This document shows, one piece after another, positions 56,651 to 64,000 of a DNA stretch of 64,000 bases. Made by a program: the position numbers and the translations under genes. The notes beneath the pieces are model-generated. The model was given only the letters and a program-made list of their open reading frames with translations, searched no databases and had not been told where the DNA came from. The stretch spans positions 1,132,501-1,196,500 of the forward strand of contig JAYKKM010000382.1 of NCBI GenBank assembly GCA_035772405.1, in the 5' to 3' direction. Source of the stretch: Chrysogorgia sp. JL179-B06. Its lineage: Eukaryota; Cnidaria; Anthozoa; Scleralcyonacea; Chrysogorgiidae. Within the stretch, counting starts at the first letter, position 1, and every line of letters begins with the position of its first letter.

Positions 56651-58262
56651 AGTGTGCAGGATTCGAAGTATTTCATTACCGTTAAAGTAACACAAATTTT
56701 CCAAATTTAGACGGCGTGCAGGGGGGGGGGGCGTAGCAGGAGGGCAGAGGAGCCGTCCCCCCCAATGTCAATGGTGGGGGGAATTACATAGCAAATGGAA
56801 GTCCCCGTACAATATCACTACAATGCAAGTTAAAATTCGATGTTTTTAATCATTAAGAGTTGGTTAACCCAACTCTTGGTTCAATCATCTTTATAATCAT
56901 CCAAACCCTTGTGGAAAATATAAGGTTGTATGTAGTGCTATTTGTTTGTCCTTTGCCGTTTTTTCAAATAGCTTATCGAACCCTTATTGTTTTATAAAAT
57001 GTTCAACGTCTTTATATATATACTATATTTCTTTATTGTATTAATATATTTTATTTTATTATCCTCTATTCTTTAGAAATGGCCTAAGACAAGAAAAAAA
57101 GAGATACAAAAAAGTAATACGAAAAACCAATAACCTTAATTTAACAAATGTATAACATGCAGCCAAAAAATTGTGATCATCATCATATGGAACACTATAA
57201 ATTAATTCTGAAAACTCAGTACGGAGAGCAAAGACAAACAATACAAAAGAAGGAACTGTTCATTATAGAGAATATATCTAAGCTACCTTTCACTCTTCTA
57301 AAGATCATTTCTGGAAGATTAAAATAAAACAGTACATGGCACTTCATAATTGCAACTGATGCACTGATGCAATACACTGTTGAAACAATTCTGGACATTC
57401 TGCTAAATTTGGAACAACGTTTTGGAAGAAAGTAAATTCTACTCCTTAACCAGAGTTATTCACATCCAGGAATCATCAATTATGTTGCAAGGAGCAACGC
57501 CTACATGCTTTTGTCAATGAGCATTGCGTTCCAGGACTTGGTTACCAAAAACAGTATTCAATAGTTTTTCAATCTTTACATGTTTCCAAAAATAGAAAAC
57601 ATCTGCATGTGCATAAAATTGTATACTTATGTAATATTTTAAATTTTCGGGTTTCCGATATGACATCTATAACAGACACACAAAAAGCATGTGGATTTAA
57701 CAAATTAAATGGGCTGTTTCTTGTTTTATTGTATTCAGTATATATGTCACTGTGTTTGCTTTCTATTACCCTTTTCTAATCATCGTACTTTTCCCGTTTG
57801 AGACGAAGGCCAAACTGCCACTTGATACGACACAGAACCTGTCAAATTTAATTCACCTGCAGCTAAATTGATTTTGCTTTCAAACGTAAATTCGCTATAG
57901 AATTAAGAAGTACAACTTTTATGTCTACCACCGTGTCTCAGACGGATTATCATCTTCACCTCTTGAAGGACAGGGCAACTGATCGAGGCTAGACATGTGA
58001 ATGAGTTATCACATGAGACCTGAAATCCCACGTGCCACGACAGACCCCTTCCGGTTATGGCAATATGACTTGGAGGGTAACAGAGTATTAACATTGACAC
58101 TTTAATAAAATATCAATTCGACAGATGGAAGATATAAAAATCCTATTTGCTTGCAAATTTTTCATTTAAAACTGATCTTATAATTTACGTTAGAACTACC
58201 ATCATCTTTAGTCCCAAACCAGTCTCCGCATGTATGCACTGCGTACCTATTTTTTATTATTA
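56651..58262. other. No gene recognised
   Basis: Contains a G tract near 56719-56728 and several AT-rich stretches. Open frames up to 65 residues have no domain signature. Confidence 0.4.
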
Positions 58263-58266
58263 TATA

Positions 58267-58714
58267 GGGATACTCCAGCCGAAATACAAATGTAGTTCAT
58301 ATGAAAGATCTTACTGATTTTTGTTTATTCCCAAAGTTTCACCATTCCTATCAATTTAGTTAAGAAGACAGGGCTAGTTGAAGTTTAAAATTTGAGGATT
58401 TTGACGCCATATTGGTTTTGAAAATATGAGGTCATTGAGTGATTCTTAAAAGGCAGTGGAATTGTTTTGATGGCGATCACATAGCGATAGCAGTTGTGAA
58501 TGCTCTTTGGACGAAAATTAGTCGAAATTTAGTTCCTCATGCAGGAAAGTAGAAGAGCTTCTTAGGCATAATACGAGCTAGAATCACTTAGTGACGTCAT
58601 ATTTGAGAAACAAATATGGCGTCGAAATTGGACAAACTCGTCAACTTCAACTAGCCATATCTTAACTAAATTTATCGGAATGCTGAAACTTTTGTATTTT
58701 GGCTGGAGTATCCC
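58267..58714. mobile_element. MITE with TATA flanks
   Basis: Starts GGGATACTCCAGCCGAAATA and ends, inverted, GTATTTTGGCTGGAGTATCCC, with TATA immediately outside on both sides (58263-58266, 58715-58718). Inner arms pair too (AACTAGCC/GGCTAGTT; ACGCCATATTGG against CAAATATGGCGTC). A TA-containing duplication fits Tc1/mariner-type or related mobilisation. No open frame. Confidence 0.8.
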
Positions 58715-58718
58715 TATA

Positions 58719-59024
58719 AGGAAATATTGAAACAACGACTAAGTAATGATAAAATAAAAATAAAAGTTTCCAGCGAAGTCCTTTCGTAACAGAGTAAAGG
58801 TAAAGTCATCTTTACGTTTTACTCTCCAGGGCCGTAGGAACCGGGAGAGGCTGGGGAGGGGCTGTAGCCTTCAATAAAAAAATGAAATAAGAATTGAAAA
58901 ACGCTTAAAATAATTTAAAAATTCCCAGAAACATCGCTGAAAAATGTCTTCTGTCTGAAGATAATAATATACACCTTAGTCAAGCTACTGCCAATGCGGC
59001 AGTCACTATATATCGGTAATGCTT
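58719..59024. other. No gene seen
   Basis: Short AT-rich spacer between the TATA-flanked MITE and the SINE cluster; no structure recognised. Confidence 0.4.
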
Positions 59025-59230
59025 GGATGCGTTAATATACATGTTGTAGTGAATGGCGGAGAGCTCGGAGTAGACAGACGATACGTGGACGATGGTCAAG
59101 CTCATATCCTCAGAAAAATTGTTCTGAATCCCGTACAGGAATCGAACCTGTAACCTTCGATTCCTGTACGGGACTCAGAATCATTTTTCTGAGGATATGA
59201 GCTTGACGATCTTCCACGTATCGTCTATAA
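59025..59230. mobile_element. Palindrome made of two SINE family 2 tails
   Basis: The left half (minus) runs GTTGTAGTGAATGGCGGAGA ... GGTCAAGCTCATATCCTCAG ... CCCGTACAGGAATCGAACCT. The right half (plus) begins CGATTCCTGTACGGGACTCA and continues TTCTGAGGATATGAGCTTGA, CGTATCGTCT. They meet in the T-arm of the tRNA-like head, so the heads are missing and the tails form a hairpin of about 160 bp. Confidence 0.75.
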
Positions 59231-59404
59231 ATAGGTTATGTAATACAGCTAAATATCATAGCGTAAACGCCACAAAATGATAAAAATTTACGAATTGATT
59301 ACGAATTAATTGAGTACGAATGAAGTGATTACGAATTGACGAATGTAAATGAGTGCGTCAACATATGACCATACACTACGTGCATTCTCCTGTAACCTTC
59401 GCTC

Positions 59405-59590
59405 TCCATCTGAGTCTCGTTAGCTCAATGGTTAGAGCGTCTCACCGGCAGTCAGAAGGTTACAGGTTCGATTCCTGTACGGGACTCAGAATAATTTTTC
59501 TGAGGATATGAGCTTGACGATCGTCCATGTATCGTCTGTCTACTCCAAGCTCTCCCACATTCACTACAACATTGTGTATATTAACGCATA
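59405..59590 (+). mobile_element. tRNA-derived SINE, family 2, full copy
   Basis: A tRNA-like head (59414-59486) is followed by the tail AATAATTTTTCTGAGGATAT, GAGCTTGACGATCGTCCATG, CTGTCTACTCCAAGCTCTCC and TTCACTACAACATTGTGTAT. The tail matches the inverted partial copies at 59025-59230 up to the GTTAATATAC flank. Confidence 0.75.
59414..59486 (+). tRNA. tRNA-like cloverleaf, SINE head, anticodon position GGC
   Basis: Seventy-three bases fold as a cloverleaf: acceptor GTCTCGT with ACGGGAC (one G-T pair), D arm GCTC/GAGC with loop AATGGTTA, anticodon arm TCTCA/TCAGA (one C-C mismatch) with loop CCGGCAG, variable loop AGGTT, T arm ACAGG/CCTGT with loop TTCGATT. The anticodon would be GGC, but base 33 is C instead of T, the G3-T70 alanine identity pair is missing and the discriminator is T. 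With SINE tail copies around it, this is a SINE promoter head and not a functional tRNA gene. Confidence 0.6.
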
Positions 59591-60720
59591 ATCTATTTAT
59601 GTTCATAATTTATTAATATCGCTCATTATTGAAAATGAATTTTGCGATTGTTGAGCTTCAACAAAATCAAACTTTTTAGGGGGTGCATGCCCCTAGAACA
59701 CCCTACGTGAACGTACACCTACACAACTAAATGTTGCTTAGCCTAACAATTATAGTAACGCCACTGACCAATGAGTGAAGGTTAAGGATTGAAATCCTTG
59801 ATCTTCTCCCCAATCCTTTTGAGCTTGCTACGGCACTGCTCTCTGACGAAGGGCCTCAAAACATTAGACCTCCTGATCTACACATTATTTCAACACATAC
59901 ATCAACCTTGAATAATTTTCGTATTAGTATTTCTAAATGTGCCTACGAAGCACAACACTAATACAAGAACGATAGGAGAATACTGATTTATGTTTGTACT
60001 CTCAAAAAAAGTTAAGTGGATGCAAGTGAAAATTGAAAGATACTGGTTTATTGCTCAACTGAACTAGGATATAAACGTTTTCCCTGCCGTGTAACAACAT
60101 CAGATTTAAGAACAGAAAAGTAACTATTGTTTGCAACCATGCATGCATGATATATACCAATGCGATACTAATGGCATACCAATGATATAATGCCTGCAGC
60201 TGTTGTAGTCTAGTTGTTGTAGTCCAGATATGTCTATGAGCGGGTAGACACAGGTTCAAATCCTACCTCAGATGCAGTGTTTTAATAATTGAGGAGAAAC
60301 TTCTACCTTTGCAATAAAACTAGCAAATGATGTTCGGGTATTGTCGGATAACGACCTTAAATCGTAAGCCATCGGAACCCACTGATCTAGAATGAAGACT
60401 GGATCGAGCAACCATTGTTCAGAAAATGAAACCGGAAGTCCGCCATTACTAAGGGACCAACTGAGATGCTACGATATTTTTTGTTGTATTATGTGCTCTT
60501 ACCATCCACAAAATAAAATAATTTTACTATAAAGAGGAGCAGAAGACATTTTTCAAATTACTGGGCAAAACGATTCATGACCTGCCTACAGATTTACTGC
60601 GACTTTGGTCCTTAGTAATGGCGCCTGTCAAATTTTTCGGACTTCATTTTCTGGCATCAGAGGACATCGAATAGGTTGCTCGATCCAGTCTTCTTTCTAG
60701 ATCAGTGCTCGGAACCCCTT
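59591..60720. other. No gene; possible decayed tRNA-like B box
   Basis: GACACAGGTTCAAATCCTAC at about 60247 resembles a pol III B box and may be the head of another SINE. 60640-60720 and 60360-60420 share AGATCAGTGCTCGGAACC-like and TCGAGCAACC-like blocks in opposite orientation (CTGGATCGAGCAACC against GGTTGCTCGATCCAG), suggesting an inverted-repeat element of about 350 bp between 60360 and 60720. Confidence 0.45.
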
Positions 60721-60906
60721 TCAATTGGGCTTCTAGCCTGTTGGGGTATACCGCTCACCTAAAGGTGTGATAAACATAATATCCATACATACCTGACGCG
60801 GTATTCCGCCGTATATGATATTTGATATAAGTTTGTTGACTAACTATTTATTAAAATTTTACAAAAAACGTTAAAGTTTATCATCGCAATATTAAATAAT
60901 ACGTCA

Positions 60907-61392
60907 ATGGCAATAATACTTGCATGCATCACGATCTTGGGCGCCATTATGGCCGCCACGAAAATTTTGGCTCTCACTTTCTATATGATGTTCTATATTA
61001 TTAATGGTTATTTATACTGTGAACAAGTAAACTTTATGCCGAGTAACTCTTCTACTGAATTGGGAAGATTTACTAGTGAGATAAAATACGTGGGAGATTA
61101 CCGATGTCGAGTTGTACTGTCGATTCGATGTACCCGTCATCTCAGGACGCGAAGGGCGATTGCAGTGTGGAACAAACGTGGTTATTTACTATTAGCACCA
61201 AAGGAAGACAGAATTTACATCGATATCATAGTTTGTATGGATGTGGAGAGAAATCCCGGACCTATAACAGACGACAACATGATCAAAGCACGCAGCAATC
61301 GAAGGCCCGTATACAACAAGAACGTACTGATGGCTCTACGGAAGAAAGCAACCAAACCTGCCAGTGAAACTATTGCAATCTTAAAGTTTTAA
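60907..61392 (+). CDS. Non-LTR element ORF with N-terminal leader and 2A motif
   Basis: A 161-residue frame. Residues 2-38 are strongly hydrophobic (ILACITILGAIMAATKILAL...), resembling a signal sequence or membrane segment. Residues 112-119 are DVERNPGP (61240-61263), matching the 2A consensus D-x-E-x-N-P-G-P at which eukaryotic ribosomes skip a peptide bond before the last Pro. The residue before is Met, where Gly is usual. 2A motifs at the N-terminus of APE-type non-LTR polyproteins are known in invertebrates. The product upstream of 2A would be a ~118-residue leader, released from the EN-RT part. The frame now ends at 61392, before EN. Confidence 0.7.
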   Translation: MAIILACITILGAIMAATKILALTFYMMFYIINGYLYCEQVNFMPSNSSTELGRFTSEIKYVGDYRCRVVLSIRCTRHLRTRRAIAVWNKRGYLLLAPKEDRIYIDIIVCMDVERNPGPITDDNMIKARSNRRPVYNKNVLMALRKKATKPASETIAILKF

Positions 61393-61547
61393 CCAAATCT
61401 TTAGATACAGAGGGACTCGTGCTGGGAAGTATGAGAAAGAAGGTGAGAAAAGTATCCCCGTTATTATGGGTAGAAGATTTATCGATAAAAGGAAAACGAA
61501 GACAACAAAATTAAATATTCAGGACAAAAGTCAACGAAGCGAATTAA

Positions 61548-62522
61548 AAACTTTACGGCCCAAAGGATTTCCATAAAAGAACCCCGTCAAACCTTATTAG
61601 CATTACTACAACCAACACCAATACAAGGCAAAAGGTAACATCAAGCCTCCCCTCATTTCTTGTCACCAATGCATGCCATATATCCAACAAACTCGACGAA
61701 CTTCGAGGAGTGATTGATATTAATGATGTATCAGTAGCAATCATCACAGAATCCTGGCTTACAACAAATATACCGGACTCGGCCATATCTTTCAGCGAAT
61801 TTGCAAGCTATCGCTTAGATAGAAAGACACCTGGTGGGGGAGTGCTCGCTTATATAAACCATAAAATACCTACAAAGCGGTTATCGGAGCTCGAAGTAGA
61901 AGGAAATGAAATTCTATGGCTTTTGTTAAGTCCGCCGAGAATGCCTAGACCTTTCAGTACCATTCTACTCGTATCAGTTTATTCTCCCCCCGGTCAATCG
62001 GCTGAATCGGCAGAGGAAATTATCACAAACATATTAAGAGGAATTGATTCGATATTATGTGTGCGCCCATCTAGTGGTATAATAATAACTGGTGACTTCA
62101 ACAAGCTAAATCTGGAACCTCTTTGCAGACGTTTTGGACTACGAAAACAGGTTAAATTACCAACAAGGGGTAATGCTATCCTTGACCAATTCCTAACTAA
62201 CATGTGGAATATACTGGCCCCTGTTCAACATCTTCCACCATTAGGTCGCTCTGACCATCAATGTTTGTTATTTAAACCTAAATTTCTTGTTAAGTTACCT
62301 CCGGTCACAAAGAAAATTAGATCTATGAAATTAAGTAACCTACATTCCTTACAAGCTGCCATGAATGAAGAAAAGTGGGAAAGTGTTATCACCGCTGATG
62401 ATATAGATGAGAAGGTTTCTACTTTCAATAATCTTATTATTAACATGTTGAATACTGCTATGCCTGAAAACATCTGTCCGAGTTCATCCATCAGACAAAC
62501 CATGGGTAACCCCTTCTATTAA
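61548..62522 (+). pseudogene. APE endonuclease domain of the 2A-bearing element
   Basis: Open in frame 3 from 61548. Blocks in order: LVTNACHISNKLDEL, VAIITESWLT (catalytic Glu), GGGVLAYINHKIP, VSVYSPPGQSAE (Tyr), IIITGDFNKLN (Asp and Asn), and GRSDHQCLL (Asp-His). All APE-type catalytic residues I know are visible. The frame is lost at about 62500, where frame 1 carries KPWVTPSIKAHIKERQ for some 20 codons before frame 3 resumes: two compensating frameshifts. Confidence 0.85.
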
Positions 62523-62555
62523 AGCCCACATTAAAGAACGACAAACTGGTATACA

Positions 62556-64000
62556 ATGGGTGACAAGATAAAACATGGTGTTCTTTGTAGTATGGTGGCA
62601 GACTTAATATCTAAAGCCAAATATAAGTATTATCAAGAAAAGGCTAAAACTAATAAACAGTGTAACCCTGCTAAATGGTACCGCTCAATCTACAACCTGG
62701 TCGGCGCAGGTAACACACGATCAACCCTGACAGCCCCTAGCAAGAGAGAACTTCAAGAATTATCGGAGAAACTTCAGGCAATTTTTACAGCTCCTTGGAA
62801 GGATCTTAGCCCTACAACAAACGTTGGTGTTGATGAGGTTGAAAACCTAGTAAAAGACCATGAGCCACCTATACCAAGCATCGGTCAAGTTAAAAGTACC
62901 CTTGCACATCTAAATCCAAAGAAGGCAACAGGGTCTGATGGAATCCCTGCATGGCTGCTTAAACGTTTTTCGGAAGAACTGGCAGTGGTCGTGCACGACA
63001 TCTTCAAGGCTAGTATTACACAATGCAAATACCCAAAAGCATATAAGCATGCCTATATTAGTCCAGTTCCCAAAGTTAACCCTCCTGAGGACATTTCTAG
63101 CGATTTCCGACAAATATCTATTCTACCACAAATGGGAAAGGTACTTGAAAGATTACAATTAAAATTAAATAGACAGGACCTCCAACTCAATGCCACCCAG
63201 CATGCCTTCACAGCTAATCGCTCTACAGTATCCGCCTTGATCAACATCACTCAAAACTGGTTCGATGCAACAGATAACAAGTCAAGTGGACAGAAAGGTG
63301 TCCATGCATTGTTCATAGATTTCAAGAAAGCTTTCGATATGGTCGACCACAGGACCCTGCTTATGAAACTCGCCAAGCAACATATCAATAAAAGCTTCTG
63401 GCTATGGATTAGAAGTTTTCTATCGCAAAGAACACAACAGGTCAAAATACAGAATATTGTATCAAGATCTTCGCTTTGTCCTGCGGGAGTTCCGCAAGGA
63501 TCAGTAATATCACCTACTCTGTTTAATGTGATTATAAACGATTTAGAAGATGCTATACCTGATCACCTGACCATCAACACAAGTAAATACGCCGACGACT
63601 GTACGCAGGACGAACTCGTATCCTCAGAATCACAGAGCAATATGCAGGAAGTGGTTGACGCTATATTAAATTGGACAACTATCAATAAAATGGAGTTAAA
63701 TTCAAAGAAAAACCAAGGACATGTGGATATGCTTTCGGAATAAAATTCCAGAAACCCCCCAAAACTTATATGTGGAACGAATATAATTGAGAGAGTTGAG
63801 ACTTTTAAACTTCTTGGTGTCTGGCAACAAAACAACCTTAAATGGAATACGCATGTGCATGAGATCGTCCGTAAGGCCAGTAAAAAGCTCTTCCATCTGA
63901 GGGAATGTCGAAGATCTAAACTCTCGGCGGAAATTGGGCTTACTACCTATATCACAAAAATAAGACCTATACTGGAATATGCATCACCAGTATGGGGGGT
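62556..64000 (+). pseudogene. Reverse transcriptase domain, frameshifted, cut by window end
   Basis: Frame 3 resumes with YYQEKAKTNKQCNPAKWYRS, then HLNPKKATGSDGIPAWLLK, YISPVPKVNPPEDISSDFRQ, TQHAFTANRSTVSAL, motif A ALFIDFKKAFDMVDH, motif B PAGVPQGSVISPTLFNV and motif C TSKYADDCTQ. Near 63705 a one-base change shifts the frame; the continuation is in another frame (TKDMWICFRNKIPE, then FKLLGVWQQNNLKWNTHVHE, RPILEYASPVWG at the edge). The 3' end is outside the window. The RT catalytic Asp pair is intact, so the element died recently or has working relatives. Confidence 0.88.

Noticed and set aside
59414..59486. Functional tRNA-Ala gene
   Set aside because: C at position 33, a mismatch in the anticodon stem, no G3-T70 pair, and adjoining SINE tail copies indicate a SINE head.

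Overview
The window reads as a stretch of animal nuclear genome, most likely a marine invertebrate and tentatively a cnidarian (sea anemone or coral). It is AT-rich, with intron-containing genes, vertebrate-type telomere-like TTAGGG motifs, tRNA-derived SINEs and a wide mix of APE-type non-LTR retrotransposons, Penelope-like, hAT, Mutator-like and P/ISL2EU-like transposon relics. There are no bacterial operons, rRNA genes or CRISPR arrays. The taxonomic call is inference: no single-copy marker gene is present.

Layout. 1-14.6 kb is a repeat field: a hAT fragment, a GC-rich dispersed repeat with ~185-bp tandem units, many short hairpin palindromes, an 11-bp minisatellite, two (AT)n tracts, a TTAA-flanked MITE, a SINE pair, a non-LTR 3' end, and a 1.7-kb foldback element holding a 1-kb minisatellite. 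At 14.8-15.6 kb lies the best single-exon coding sequence, a secreted and probably lipid-anchored protein with 37 cysteines in its mature part. 16-22.5 kb holds a Penelope-like fragment, a 754-bp foldback element, the 3' end of one non-LTR element followed by the 5' half of another (ORF1 with an SGNH-esterase domain, start of ORF2), and a hairpin.

23.0-47.6 kb is one giant imperfect palindrome: arms 22998-34896 and 35595-47630 around a ~0.7-kb spacer. The arms carry mirrored copies of a C2H2 zinc-finger gene, a Mutator-like transposase relic with a nested MITE, and several hairpins. They differ by point changes and by arm-specific insertions of about 0.2-0.4 kb. The outer end of the right arm runs into the last exon of the zinc-finger gene (to 48092); the left copy lacks that exon. 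The palindrome is either a real inverted duplication or two haplotypes joined head to head by the assembler; the sequence alone cannot decide.

48-64 kb is again repeats: a DNA-transposase C-terminus, a heavily broken non-LTR element with another retroelement end nested in it, a third GC-rich repeat, 67-bp and 10-bp tandem arrays, a TATA-flanked MITE, a tRNA-headed SINE with an inverted partial copy, and at the right edge a frameshifted non-LTR retrotransposon whose first ORF contains a 2A-type ribosome-skipping motif. Only the cysteine-rich gene and the right-arm zinc-finger gene look like potentially functional host-type genes; most other coding traces belong to mobile elements.
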